Source: Mycolicibacterium sp. CH28 | GTDB lineage: Bacteria > Actinomycetota > Actinomycetes > Mycobacteriales > Mycobacteriaceae | Direction of reading: 5' to 3' | Assembly: GCF_004745805.1 (NCBI RefSeq) | Contig: NZ_SRLQ01000002.1 | Coordinates: 1 to 64,000, forward strand | Length of the DNA stretch: 64,000 bases | Shown here: positions 36,233 through 44,674 of the stretch, piece after piece | Numbering within the stretch: position 1 is the stretch's first letter | Layout: each line of letters starts with the position of its first letter | The notes under the pieces: generated by a model | What the model was told of the DNA's origin: nothing | Databases searched by the model: none | Seen by the model: only the letters and a program-made list of their open reading frames with translations | Program-made: the position numbers and the translations under genes

Positions 36233-36829
36233 TCAGAACGGTGGCGGCGGCAGCGGCGGCGGCCCCGGCAGCGGCGGCGGCCCCGGGAGGGGCGGCGAAC
36301 CCGGCAGGAACGGTATCCACGGTGGCGGCGGCAGCGCGGGTGGCGGCGGCAGCGGTGGCGGGCCGATCGCCGGCGGGGGCGGCAACGCCGGCAGCGCAGC
36401 CGGTGGCGGTGGCAATGCCGGTGCGCCAAGTGCGGGCAGGCCTGCCGCCGCTGCCGGAGCGGCACTCGTCAGGCCCCCGAACGGATTGAAACCGTTCTGG
36501 AACGCCGAGAACACCAGAGCCGATGCCGCACTGCCGGCCACGGCGGTCGTTCCGCCGACCACTCCATTGGCGATCGGTACCGCGACCGCGGTACCGATGT
36601 TGGCTGCCGTCTGCTGGGTGGCCGAGTCGCGAGCCTCATCCACCGAACGGCCGATCGTCTTGTCGTAGCTGCGGGTCAAGCTGTCGAGGAACGTCTGCAG
36701 ATCCGAACCCGACGTGGGATCGGATGCGGTGCCGGGCGCAGCCACCGCGGTGCCACCGGCGGCAAACAGCGCCCCAAGGCACAGCGATGTCGCGGCTAGC
36801 GCATGGACCGAAATATTCCGAAGGCTCAT
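36233..36829 (-). CDS. Secreted Ala/Pro-rich protein of unknown function
   Basis: A 198-residue exported protein. A signal peptide (residues 1-30, ending AVAAPG) is followed by a polar helical region with SDLQTFLDSLTRSYDKTIGR, a Gly/Ala region, and a C-terminal third that is almost only Pro, Leu, Ala and Gly (runs of PPPP). It may be cell-wall associated; no domain is recognised. ATG at 36829 was chosen because GGAAGGGGG lies 5 nt upstream and the signal peptide then starts at Met; 30 more codons are open. It converges with ctpF. Confidence 0.78.
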   Translation of the reverse strand: MSLRNISVHALAATSLCLGALFAAGGTAVAAPGTASDPTSGSDLQTFLDSLTRSYDKTIGRSVDEARDSATQQTAANIGTAVAVPIANGVVGGTTAVAGSAASALVFSAFQNGFNPFGGLTSAAPAAAAGLPALGAPALPPPPAALPALPPPPAIGPPPLPPPPALPPPPWIPFLPGSPPLPGPPPLPGPPPLPPPPF

Positions 36830-37004
36830 CCAGCCCCCTTCCGTATCCAGCCATACTATCTGCCCTGGCCGCCGAACGGCAGATCGCGTTAGCTGCACAA
36901 TCGGTGACGCTGTTTTCAACTGGCGTCCGATCAGCGCTTAGGTGGCCAGGAAAGTCGCCAGCGAACTGATCACCGGCACTGCGACTACCCGAAAGCGACC
37001 GCCG

Positions 37005-38675
37005 TCACACGGCGGAGGCCGCGGCCCGACCCGCGGCCCGACCGGAGAACAGGCAGCCGCCGAGGAAGGTCCCTTCCAGCGCGTTGTAGCCGTGCACACC
37101 GCCGCCGCCGAAACCGGCGACCTCACCGGCGGCGTAGAGCCCGTCGACGGGCTTGCCGTCCAAACCGAGCGCGCGGGAGAGCAGATCCGTCTGGATGCCG
37201 CCAAGCGTCTTGCGGGTCAGGATGTGCAGCTTCACCCCGATCAGCGGTCCGGCAGCAGGGTCGAGGATCCGGTGCGGTGCGGCGGTGCGGCCGATCCGAT
37301 CTCCGATGTAGCGACGGGAGTTGCGGATGCCTTGCACCTGGGCATCTTTGGCATACGGGTTGGCCATCTGCAGATCGCGGGCCTCGATCTGGGTCCGGAT
37401 GTGCGCGACGTCCAGCAGGGGCTCGTCGGTCAGCTTGTTCATCTTCGCCACCAGTTCGTCGAGCCCGTCAGCGACCACGAAGTCGGCGCCGTTGCGCTTG
37501 AACGCCTCCACCGGTGCCGGTGCACCCTTACTCAGCAGTCGCTCCTTGAGGAACGAGGCCCGGTCCTTGCTGGTGATATCGGGATTCTGCTCGGAGCCCG
37601 ACAGCGCGAACTCCCGTTCGATGATCTTCTGGGTGAGGATGAACCAGCTGTGGTCATAGCCCGCGATCTCTGGGGTGGTGCGCAGGTATCGCAGGGTTCC
37701 CAAGGTGTCGTAGCCGGGTAGGTAGGGCTGCGGTAGCCGCCGCCCCAGCGCGTCGAACCACATTGATGACGGGCCGGGCAGGATCCGGATGGCGTGGTCG
37801 GGCCAGATCGGATCCCAGTTCTGCACGCCCTCGGTGTAGTGCCACATCCGGTCGCGGTTGACCAGCCGGACCCCCGAGTCCGCGGCGATGTCGAGCATCC
37901 GGCCGTCGACATAGGCGGGTACGCCGGTGATCATCGACGTCGGGGCACTGCCCATCCGCGGGGGCCAGTACCGGCGCACAATGTCGTGATTCCCGCCGAT
38001 CCCCCCGGTCGTGATGACGACGGCCTGGGCGTGGAATTCGAATTCCCCTACCGCCTGCCGGTTCGACGGCATGCCGCGCAGCGCGTCGTCGGGGGCCAGC
38101 ACGGTGCCGCGCACCCCGGTCGCCGCACCGCCGGCGATGACCAGTTCGTCGACCCGGTGCCGGTGCAGGAAGGTCAGCAGCCCGCGGTCGGCCGCGGCAA
38201 GCGCCGAGTTCACGAATGGCTCCACGACGCCGGTGCCGGTGCCCCACGCGACGTGGAAGCGCGGCACCGAGTTGCCGTGTCCATCGGCGCGCAGATCGCC
38301 GCGCTCGGCCCAGCCGACGGTCGGCAGGAACGTGATGCCGTGACCGAGCAGCCAGGAGCGTTTCTCTCCCGCGGCGAACTCGACATAGGCGCGGGCCCAT
38401 TTGACCGCCCAGGAGTCCTCGTCGTCGAGCCGGTCGAACTGGGCGCTGCCGCGCCAGTCACTCCAGGCCAATTCGAAGGAGTCCTTCACGCCGAGGCGGC
38501 GCTGTTCGGGGCTGTCGACGACGAAGAGCCCGCCGAACGACCAGAACGCCTGCCCGCCGAGGTTCGCGGCATTCTCCTGGTCGAGCAGCGCGACCCTCTT
38601 GCCACGACTGGTCAACTCGTGAGCGGCGACGAGACCGGCCAGGCCGGCTCCCACGACGATGACGTCTGCATCCAT
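37005..38675 (-). CDS. FAD-dependent dehydrogenase, Rv0785-like (FAD-binding dehydrogenase/KstD-related)
   Basis: A 556-residue flavoprotein of the succinate dehydrogenase/fumarate reductase/KstD superfamily. The FAD dinucleotide motif is VIVVGAGLAGLVAA at residues 5-18, and ENAANLGGQAFWSFGGL follows. A second FAD segment near the C-terminus reads GLYAAGEVAGFGGGG. It most resembles M. tuberculosis Rv0785. KstD-type enzymes desaturate ring A of 3-ketosteroids, but no steroid genes surround it and the substrate is unknown. The ATG is at 38675. The 175-bp gap to the Pro-rich gene shows no further feature. Confidence 0.87.
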   Translation of the reverse strand: MDADVIVVGAGLAGLVAAHELTSRGKRVALLDQENAANLGGQAFWSFGGLFVVDSPEQRRLGVKDSFELAWSDWRGSAQFDRLDDEDSWAVKWARAYVEFAAGEKRSWLLGHGITFLPTVGWAERGDLRADGHGNSVPRFHVAWGTGTGVVEPFVNSALAAADRGLLTFLHRHRVDELVIAGGAATGVRGTVLAPDDALRGMPSNRQAVGEFEFHAQAVVITTGGIGGNHDIVRRYWPPRMGSAPTSMITGVPAYVDGRMLDIAADSGVRLVNRDRMWHYTEGVQNWDPIWPDHAIRILPGPSSMWFDALGRRLPQPYLPGYDTLGTLRYLRTTPEIAGYDHSWFILTQKIIEREFALSGSEQNPDITSKDRASFLKERLLSKGAPAPVEAFKRNGADFVVADGLDELVAKMNKLTDEPLLDVAHIRTQIEARDLQMANPYAKDAQVQGIRNSRRYIGDRIGRTAAPHRILDPAAGPLIGVKLHILTRKTLGGIQTDLLSRALGLDGKPVDGLYAAGEVAGFGGGGVHGYNALEGTFLGGCLFSGRAAGRAAASAV

Positions 38676-38822
38676 TGGTCAGCCCTTCGTGTTGGGACAG
38701 GCTCACGGTACAACTCGGGCCATCGGCACACCCCGATACCGAGGCGCGACTGCGGTGGCCGCGCGTGAGTTCGATGTGACACAACGGGTTTAGCTGGTTG
38801 CCCGTTCGGGAAGAGACCATAG

Positions 38823-39842
38823 GTGACTCTTGCCCCCATCGCCTTCGAGCCGCGTCTACCGCAGGCGCGGGGTCCGTTGTCGCTCGCGGTACTGTCGCTG
38901 CTCACCGAGCGCGCGCCGCGAAACTACCTGCACCGGGTCGAGGCGTCGGTGCGGGATTCCGACCCGTACGGCATCGACGTTCACCTCGCGCTGTACGTCT
39001 GTTACGAACTGCACTACCGCGGGTTTGCCGGGGTGGACCCCGGCTGGGAGTGGAACCCGGGCCTGCTGCATCTTCGGGCCCAGCTCGAAGAGTCGTTCCT
39101 GGACGCCGTCCACCGCGATGTCGGCGACATCAGCGCCGCAGACACCGCCGCCGTCGAGATGCAGCGGTTGTCGGTCGAGCCCGTCGATGGCACCGGCCCC
39201 TCCTACTACTTGCGCGGCAAGGGCACCTGGGAGCAGATGCAGGAGTACTTCGTCCACCGTTCGCTCTACCACCTCAAAGAGGGCGATCCGCACGCCTGGG
39301 CCATCCCCCGGCTCACCGGGCAGGCCAAGGCTGCGTTCGTGGCGGTCGAGTTCGACGAATTCGGCGGTGGCCGCGGCGATCGGGTGCACCAGCAGTTGTT
39401 CGCCGATCTCATGGTCGCCGCCGGACTCGATGCGACCTACCTGGGTTACATCGACGCGGTGCCCGCCGAATCGCTGGCGGTGGTGAACCTGATGTCGTTC
39501 TTCGGTCTGCACCGGGAGTATCGCGGCGCGGCGATCGGCCATTTCGCCTCCACCGAGATCACCTCGTCCCCGGGGTCACGCCGGCTGGTGGACGCGTTGG
39601 AACGCCTCGGCGCTCCAGAGGTCTGCACACAGTTCTACCGCGAACACGTTGAGGCCGACGCCGTCCACGAGCAGGTGGTTCGCACCGACGTCGTCGGCGA
39701 TCTGGTGAGTCGGGAGCCGGCGCTGGACCCCGATGTCGTCTTCGGGATTCGGGCGCACGCCTTGGTCGAGGATCGACTGGCCGACACCCTCATGGAGTGC
39801 TGGGGAACCGGGCAGAGTTCACTACGACGGCCACTGGGCTGA
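38823..39842 (+). CDS. Haem-oxygenase-like diiron enzyme (iron-containing redox enzyme family)
   Basis: A 339-residue all-helical protein of the haem-oxygenase-like iron enzyme group (PF14518 type). The signature DEFGGGRGDRVHQQLFADLM (about residues 178-197) gives Glu and His ligands. Earlier Glu residues (E137, E141) and the later REHVEADAVHEQ (His275, His282) fit the rest of a dinuclear iron site. Known relatives (SznF, UndA, CADD) use O2 for N-oxygenation, decarboxylation or cofactor synthesis. The substrate here cannot be told. GTG at 38823 has GGGAAGAG upstream. It converges with a CDGSH gene, overlapping by 21 nt. Confidence 0.87.
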   Translation: MTLAPIAFEPRLPQARGPLSLAVLSLLTERAPRNYLHRVEASVRDSDPYGIDVHLALYVCYELHYRGFAGVDPGWEWNPGLLHLRAQLEESFLDAVHRDVGDISAADTAAVEMQRLSVEPVDGTGPSYYLRGKGTWEQMQEYFVHRSLYHLKEGDPHAWAIPRLTGQAKAAFVAVEFDEFGGGRGDRVHQQLFADLMVAAGLDATYLGYIDAVPAESLAVVNLMSFFGLHREYRGAAIGHFASTEITSSPGSRRLVDALERLGAPEVCTQFYREHVEADAVHEQVVRTDVVGDLVSREPALDPDVVFGIRAHALVEDRLADTLMECWGTGQSSLRRPLG

Positions 39843-40043
39843 CGGTTCGTCGTCGCGCTTGCGGCGCCGGTGGCTGGTGTCGCACAGCGGATAGGTCTTG
39901 CTGCGCCGGCACATACAGATCGCAACCATGAACCGGTCGGAGTCGACGACGTCGCCGTCCGGCAGTTCGATGCGGACCGGGCCCTGGATCATCATCGGCC
40001 CGCCCGACACTATCCGGACCAGCCGAGCTTCTTGACCGCTCAT
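39822..40043 (-). CDS. CDGSH iron-sulfur domain protein
   Basis: A 73-residue protein carrying one [2Fe-2S] CDGSH-type site: CMCRRSKTYPLCDTSH, that is C-x-C-x2-S-x3-P-x-C-D-x-S-H with three Cys and one His ligand. Such small proteins transfer electrons or clusters. The ATG at 40043 overlaps the stop of the methyltransferase gene by 4 nt (ATGA), so it is co-translated with it. Its 3' end overlaps, tail to tail, the diiron enzyme gene by 21 nt. The open frame upstream is antisense-like filler from the methyltransferase gene. Confidence 0.9.
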   Translation of the reverse strand: MSGQEARLVRIVSGGPMMIQGPVRIELPDGDVVDSDRFMVAICMCRRSKTYPLCDTSHRRRKRDDEPSAQWPS

Positions 40044-40735
40044 CGCCTTTCCGCGCGGATGACGACAAGTTCCTCTTGCCTGCGACCGACCGGCAGCATG
40101 CCGATGCTCTCCATCCACCTGGCGCGCGCGGTGAGGACGGGCCCGAAGGGAATGAGCTGTCGCAGAACGACGTCGGCACGCAGGCCACCGCCGCGAAGCC
40201 GCCGCAGCGACTTCTCGGCACCGCAGAACTCCGAGTGCACGATCAGTAGCGAGCCGCCCTCGACGATCAGCTCGGGTGCTGCATCGCATAGCGGATCGAG
40301 GATCAGTCGTCCGTCGACGCCTGCGTTCCAAGCAACCGCCGGCCCCACCTGCGCGGGGATGTCTTCCAGGTGAGCGCCCGGAGGCGTTGGGACATATGGC
40401 GGATTCGACACCACCACGTCGTAGGGTCCGGACGTCAGGGCCGCCGTCCAGCTCCCGACCCGCGCGTCGACGCTGACTCCGGCCTGCACGGCGTTGTCCC
40501 TGGTGCACCGGATGGCGTCCGGTGAGATGTCGAACGCGGTGACGTCGCGGGCGCCGAGTTCGGCCGCAGCGATTGCCACCACACCGCTTCCAGTACACAG
40601 GTCCAGCACTCGCCGGCCGATCACCACGCCGCTGAGCCGCAGCGCCTCGATCAGCAACTGCGAATCATGTTGTGGTGCATACACGTTTGCCGTCGATCCG
40701 ACCGAGTCCCGCAGGCCGGGGTAGAGGATGGTCAA
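40040..40735 (-). CDS. HemK2/MTQ2-type class I methyltransferase
   Basis: A 231-residue SAM-dependent methyltransferase. Motif I is VLDLCTGSGVVAIAAA, an acidic TAFDISPDAI follows as motif II, and the glutamine/adenine-methylase motif NPPYVPT identifies the HemK/PrmC/MTQ2 branch. Family members methylate a Gln in GGQ release factors or other side chains. Whether this one acts on RF1/RF2 (a separate PrmC should exist elsewhere) is open. TTG at 40735 was chosen because AAAGGG lies 6 nt upstream and the protein then begins just before YPGLRDS; the longer frame is Arg-rich and implausible. Confidence 0.85.
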   Translation of the reverse strand: MTILYPGLRDSVGSTANVYAPQHDSQLLIEALRLSGVVIGRRVLDLCTGSGVVAIAAAELGARDVTAFDISPDAIRCTRDNAVQAGVSVDARVGSWTAALTSGPYDVVVSNPPYVPTPPGAHLEDIPAQVGPAVAWNAGVDGRLILDPLCDAAPELIVEGGSLLIVHSEFCGAEKSLRRLRGGGLRADVVLRQLIPFGPVLTARARWMESIGMLPVGRRQEELVVIRAERR

Positions 40736-40854
40736 CGTTGCCCTTTCGGCAGGCGGACGCGCCGCGGGGATACGGCATTGCCCACATAGATGCCCGATTG
40801 GCGGGTTGTTAAACCCGGCAGAGGGTTTGCCCACCCCCGTCGCATCCTCAATCG

Positions 40855-41019
40855 TCAGTCCGGCGGCTCCAAATTCGGCACCGCGGCCACATCCGGTGCG
40901 ATGTCGTGTATGTCGTCGCTGCCCTCGGCGGCGGACCGCTGGCGCTCTGCCCGGCGCATGTCCTGATGGTCGTCGGTGTAGTCGGCGTGGTCTTCCTCGT
41001 CTGAGGTCGGCTCGGTCAT
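40855..41019 (-). CDS. Small acidic hypothetical protein (54 residues)
   Basis: An ORF from ATG at 41019 encoding a very acidic start (MTEPTSDEEDHADYTDDHQD), a short basic stretch (MRRAERQRS), and an acidic or Pro tail. Codon usage is GC-rich at third positions like its neighbours, and it fills an otherwise empty gap. There is no strong ribosome binding site and no homologue is recalled. Downstream, bases 40736-40854 contain only short inverted repeats around 40811-40828. Confidence 0.55.
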   Translation of the reverse strand: MTEPTSDEEDHADYTDDHQDMRRAERQRSAAEGSDDIHDIAPDVAAVPNLEPPD

Positions 41020-41084
41020 GGACGACGGGATTGCCCGTCAGCCGCCGTTTCAACCCGCACCTCAGTCAGCGAGACGGGATGGAG

Positions 41085-41549
41085 CTACAACCGCGACCTG
41101 ACCGCAGCGGACAGCCGCGACCCGTCGGCCTTACCCGCGGCGATCGCGGTGGCGGCCTTCATGACCAGACCCAGCTGCTTAGCCGACGGCCGCTCGCCGA
41201 TCTCCTCGGCGACTTGGGCGATCGCGGTGTCGGCCACGTCGGCGACCTCGGCGTCGGTCAATGGGGTGGGCAGGTACTCGTCGATGATCCGTGCCTCGGC
41301 GTGCTCCTCGGCGGCGAGTTCACCCCGCCCGTTCTGGGTGTAGATCTCGGCGGACTCGCTGCGCTTCTTGGACTCCCTGGCCAGGACCTTGAGCACCTCC
41401 TCGTCGGAGAGATCGCGGGCCTGCTTGCCCGACACCTCCTCGGTCTGGATCGCCGCCAGCAGCAGCCGCAACGTCGCCGTACGCAGCTTGTCCTTTGTCT
41501 TCATCGCCTCGGTGAGGTCCGATCTCAGCCGTTCCTTGAGCTCCGCCAT
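41085..41549 (-). CDS. GatB/YqeY domain protein, Rv3688c-like
   Basis: A 154-residue YqeY-family protein with the typical start MAELKERLRSDL, the central LRLLLAAIQTEEV and EVLKVLARESKKRSESAE, and the C-terminal helical tail resembling the GatB tRNA-binding domain. The length equals that of Rv3688c. The function is unproven; a tRNA-related role is inferred from the GatB similarity. The ATG is at 41549; the longer frame upstream overlaps the divergent gene and is rejected. Confidence 0.92.
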   Translation of the reverse strand: MAELKERLRSDLTEAMKTKDKLRTATLRLLLAAIQTEEVSGKQARDLSDEEVLKVLARESKKRSESAEIYTQNGRGELAAEEHAEARIIDEYLPTPLTDAEVADVADTAIAQVAEEIGERPSAKQLGLVMKAATAIAAGKADGSRLSAAVRSRL

Positions 41550-41619
41550 GGCGCAAACGCTACGCGACCGAGATCGCCGGGACGTTGAGAAATACCCCGG
41601 CGCTCGACAGGATGGGTTC

Positions 41620-41652
41620 ATGAGCAACGACGCCGGGGGCGTTGTCCGGTGA
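41620..41652 (+). CDS. Possible 10-codon leader peptide
   Basis: ATG at 41620 opens a 10-codon frame (MSNDAGGVVR) whose TGA overlaps by 4 nt the GTG start of the membrane protein gene. An AGGATGGG sequence lies about 4 nt upstream. It could couple translation. Alternatively it could mark the true initiation point if one base were missing. Confidence 0.35.
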   Translation: MSNDAGGVVR

Positions 41653-42893
41653 GCGCACCTCCCGCCGGACCACCGGGACCGCCGCCAGGATGGCCTGGTC
41701 AACCGCCATACCCACCGGCCCCTTACCCGCCTTCCGGGCCACCGCCGGGCTACCCGCCGGCCGGCTATCCCCCGCCGGGATACCCTCCGCCGGGCTATCC
41801 GCCGCCGGGTTACGGTCCCCCGGGATACCCGCCACCGGGTTACGGTCCCCCGGGCTATCCGCCGCCGGGTTACGGTCCCCCGGGATACCCGCCACCTGGG
41901 TACGGCGTGCCGATGCCCTTGGCGGCCAAACCAGGCGTCATTCCACTGCGACCGCTCTCGCTCAGTGACATCTTCAACGGCGCGGTTGGGTACATCCGGG
42001 CCAATCCGAAGGCGACGCTGGGCCTGACGACGGTTGTCGTCGTGATCACTCAGATCCTGGCGCTCATCCTCCAGGTGGGTCCACTGGCTGCCACCGGCAA
42101 GCTCGGCGTGCTGCGCGGTGCCGAGGACTACTCGACCGCGACGCTGCTGGCTTCGTCGCTGTCCAACCTGACCAGCACAGTCGCCACCGCGCTGGCCGGG
42201 ATCCTGCTGTCGGGCATGCTGACCGTCGTGGTCGGTCGGGCGGTGTTCGGCAGCACGATCACCGTCGGCGAAGCCTGGCAGCGGGTGCGTGGCCGGCTGT
42301 TGGCCCTCATCGGCTTCAGCGCACTGGAGGTCGTTGCGGCGCTGCTGCTCATCGGCGTGGCCGTGGGGATCATCGTCGGCGTCGCGGCGGGCGCCAACGC
42401 CACCGCCGCGGTGATAGTCGGCATACCGCTGGTGCTCGCACTGATCGTCGGGCTGGCGTATCTGTTCACCGCGTTGATGTTCGCCCCGGTGGCCATTGTT
42501 CTGGAGCGCAAACCTCTGCTGGCATCGATCAGACGGTCATTTGAGTTGGTGCGCAACCACTTCTGGCGGGTATTGGGAATCTGGTTGCTCGCCTCGCTGG
42601 TGGCCGGTGTTGTGGCCGGCGCGGTCGCTGTTCCGTTCGGCATCGCCGCTCAGATCCTGCTGATGGGCACGCAGTCCTCGGGTTCAATCATCCTGGGGAC
42701 CGCCCTGGCGGCCGTCGGTGGAGCGATCGGCCAGATCGTCACCGCACCGTTCACCGCCGGTGTGGTCGTGCTGCTCTACACCGACATCCGGATGCGCGCC
42801 GAGGCGTTCGACTTGGTTCTGCAGACCGGGGCCGTCGGCGGTCCGGCCGCCACGGTGGCAGCCGACAGCCTGTGGCTCACCGCGCCGCGGTGA
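41649..42893 (+). CDS. Multi-pass membrane protein with Gly-Tyr-Pro repeat head, Rv3689-like
   Basis: A 414-residue protein. The first 85 residues are nearly all Pro, Gly and Tyr, in units such as GYPPPGYGPP, and are cytoplasmic. About six to seven hydrophobic helices follow, with SFELVRNHFWRVLGIWLL, as in DUF7544/glycerophosphoryl diester phosphodiesterase membrane-domain-like proteins. It is equivalent to Rv3689 and leads the block Rv3689-Rv3693. The Pro/Tyr head may drive clustering or bind WW/SH3-like partners; this is inference. GTG at 41649. Confidence 0.85.
   Translation: MSAPPAGPPGPPPGWPGQPPYPPAPYPPSGPPPGYPPAGYPPPGYPPPGYPPPGYGPPGYPPPGYGPPGYPPPGYGPPGYPPPGYGVPMPLAAKPGVIPLRPLSLSDIFNGAVGYIRANPKATLGLTTVVVVITQILALILQVGPLAATGKLGVLRGAEDYSTATLLASSLSNLTSTVATALAGILLSGMLTVVVGRAVFGSTITVGEAWQRVRGRLLALIGFSALEVVAALLLIGVAVGIIVGVAAGANATAAVIVGIPLVLALIVGLAYLFTALMFAPVAIVLERKPLLASIRRSFELVRNHFWRVLGIWLLASLVAGVVAGAVAVPFGIAAQILLMGTQSSGSIILGTALAAVGGAIGQIVTAPFTAGVVVLLYTDIRMRAEAFDLVLQTGAVGGPAATVAADSLWLTAPR
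41811..41900 (+). repeat. Three tandem 30-bp repeats encoding GYGPPGYPPP units
   Basis: Copies at 41811-41840, 41841-41870 and 41871-41900 begin with TACGGTCCCC and differ at only a few third positions. More degenerate units precede them from about 41740. Copy number is likely to vary between strains by slippage. Confidence 0.85.
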
Positions 42894-42905
42894 CGCCGGA
42901 TCACC

Positions 42906-43556
42906 ATGCCGACCATTGACATCGACCGGGAGTCCGCCCACGAGGCGGCCCAGCGTGAGCTGGCCAAGCCGATCTATCCCAAAGAGTCGTTGATGGACCG
43001 GATCAGCGAGTGGCTCGACGAGTTGCTCTACCGCGTGATGCAGAAGGGGTCGTCGATCCCGGGCGGCTGGCTCACCATTGCCGTGTTAGCCATCGTGGTG
43101 TTGGTGGCCTTCGTCGTTGCGGTGCGGATCGCCAGGCGCACGATGCGGACCAGTCGCGGCGGCGAGGCCGGATTGTTCGGTGCCCATGAGCTCAGCGCCG
43201 CCGAGCACCGCGCCACGGCGGAAAGCTATGCGGCTGCCGGCAACTGGGCCGCGGCCATCCGACACCGCCTTCGGGCGGTGGCCCGCCACCTCGAGGAGAC
43301 CGGGGCACTCAACCCGGTTCCCGGCCGCACCGCCAGTGAGCTGGCTCGCGACGCCGGCGAGTTGTTCCCGGCCCTGGGCGCCGAGTTGCGGCGTGCGGCC
43401 ACGATATTCAACGACGCCACCTACGGGGAGCAGCCCGGCACCGAGTCGAACTACCGCATGGTTGCCGAGCTCGACGACGCCCTGCGTCGCCACGCCACGC
43501 CGACTGCCGGCGAGGCCGCCGCCGCAGTCCCCGACATCTGGGTCCCATTGCGGTGA
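42906..43556 (+). CDS. DUF4129 membrane protein, Rv3690-like
   Basis: A 216-residue protein with an amphipathic N-terminal region, one membrane helix (WLTIAVLAIVVLVAFVVAVRIA, about residues 54-75), and a cytoplasmic C-terminal DUF4129 domain with HRATAESYAAAGNWAAAIRHR and PGRTASELAR. DUF4129 often sits at the C-terminus of membrane transglutaminases or beside MoxR/DUF58 genes, as here. The ATG at 42906 is 12 nt after the preceding stop; its own stop overlaps the next GTG. Confidence 0.87.
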   Translation: MPTIDIDRESAHEAAQRELAKPIYPKESLMDRISEWLDELLYRVMQKGSSIPGGWLTIAVLAIVVLVAFVVAVRIARRTMRTSRGGEAGLFGAHELSAAEHRATAESYAAAGNWAAAIRHRLRAVARHLEETGALNPVPGRTASELARDAGELFPALGAELRRAATIFNDATYGEQPGTESNYRMVAELDDALRRHATPTAGEAAAAVPDIWVPLR

Positions 43557-44674
43557 GCGCCTCCATCGCAGGGCGCTGGCGCACCGGACGCTGGATTGCC
43601 CTGGGCCTGATCGTGATTTCCGCGCTGGCGGCGGTCAGTGCGTTTCTGACCGCCCCACGCCCGGGCGGACGGATGGATCCGAACTCCACCGGATCTGACG
43701 GCGCGCACGCCCTGGTCACGTTGCTCCGAGACCGGGGCGTCGACGTCGTCGTCGCCCAGAACGTCGCCGACGTGGAGCACGCCGCCCGACCCGACACCCT
43801 GCTGTTGGCGGCCGAGACCTACCGGACCCGCGGTGAGGACCTCCTGAGCCGGCTGGCGGGCGTGCCCGGCGACCGGCTGCTGCTGGAGCCCACGGCCCGG
43901 GCGCGCCAGGCGCTAGCGCCCGGTATCCGTTCCGACGGCGCCGGCACGCTGGCCGCAGACCCCGATTGCGATCTGCGCGAGGCTGATCGGGCCGGCACCA
44001 CGCAGCTGGGCCCGAGCGACACCTACCAGAAGGTGGGCGACGTCGAGCTGACCAGGTGCTACGGCGGTGCGCTGGTGCGTTACCAAGCAGACGGCCGCAC
44101 CGTGACGGTTGTCGGCAGTTCCGACTTCATGACCAACGGCGGCCTGCTCAAACAGGGCAACGCCGCGCTGGCAATGAATCTCGCCGGTGACCGGGCCCGC
44201 CTGATCTGGTACGCGCCGCAGGAAGCCGAAGGCGACGGATCGGCGGGCGCAACCATCGGCGACCTGATCCCCGATGCGGTGAGCTGGATCGTCTTGCAGC
44301 TGTGCCTGGTGGTCCTTCTGCTGGCGGTGTGGCGGGGCCGGCGGCTGGGGCCGCTGGTGGCCGAGAAGTTGCCGGTCGTGGTGCGGGCCTCCGAAACCGT
44401 CGAGGGCCGCGCCCGGCTCTACCGGTCCCGCCGGGCCCGGGGCCAAGCCGCCGAGGCGTTGCGCACCGCCACCCTGCACCGCCTGGCCCCGCGACTCGGA
44501 TTGGGCGCCAACGCTTCTCCCGAGGCCGTGGTGTCGGCCGTCGCCCAGCGCTATGCCGGTGATCAGAACACCGTGCACCACCTGTTGTTCGGCCCGCCGC
44601 CGTCCACCGACTCCGATCTGCTCCACTTGGCCACTGCACTAGACGACATCGAAAGGCAGGTCACGAAGTCGTGA
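43553..44674 (+). CDS. DUF4350 membrane protein, Rv3691-like
   Basis: A 373-residue protein with two membrane helices (about residues 14-34 and 245-262) around an extracytoplasmic DUF4350 domain (GSDGAHALVTLLRDRGVDV near its start; VVGSSDFMTNGGLLKQGNAA near its end). The domain is a ThuA/GATase-like fold. The C-terminal 110 residues are cytoplasmic. GTG at 43553 overlaps the DUF4129 stop by 4 nt and its stop overlaps moxR2. DUF4350-MoxR-DUF58 genes travel together in Actinobacteria. Confidence 0.87.
   Translation: MSASIAGRWRTGRWIALGLIVISALAAVSAFLTAPRPGGRMDPNSTGSDGAHALVTLLRDRGVDVVVAQNVADVEHAARPDTLLLAAETYRTRGEDLLSRLAGVPGDRLLLEPTARARQALAPGIRSDGAGTLAADPDCDLREADRAGTTQLGPSDTYQKVGDVELTRCYGGALVRYQADGRTVTVVGSSDFMTNGGLLKQGNAALAMNLAGDRARLIWYAPQEAEGDGSAGATIGDLIPDAVSWIVLQLCLVVLLLAVWRGRRLGPLVAEKLPVVVRASETVEGRARLYRSRRARGQAAEALRTATLHRLAPRLGLGANASPEAVVSAVAQRYAGDQNTVHHLLFGPPPSTDSDLLHLATALDDIERQVTKS

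Noticed and set aside
36233..36489. Plus-strand Ala-rich ORF opposite the Pro-rich tail
   Set aside because: Low-complexity complement of the Pro codons; the minus strand has a signal peptide and ribosome binding site.
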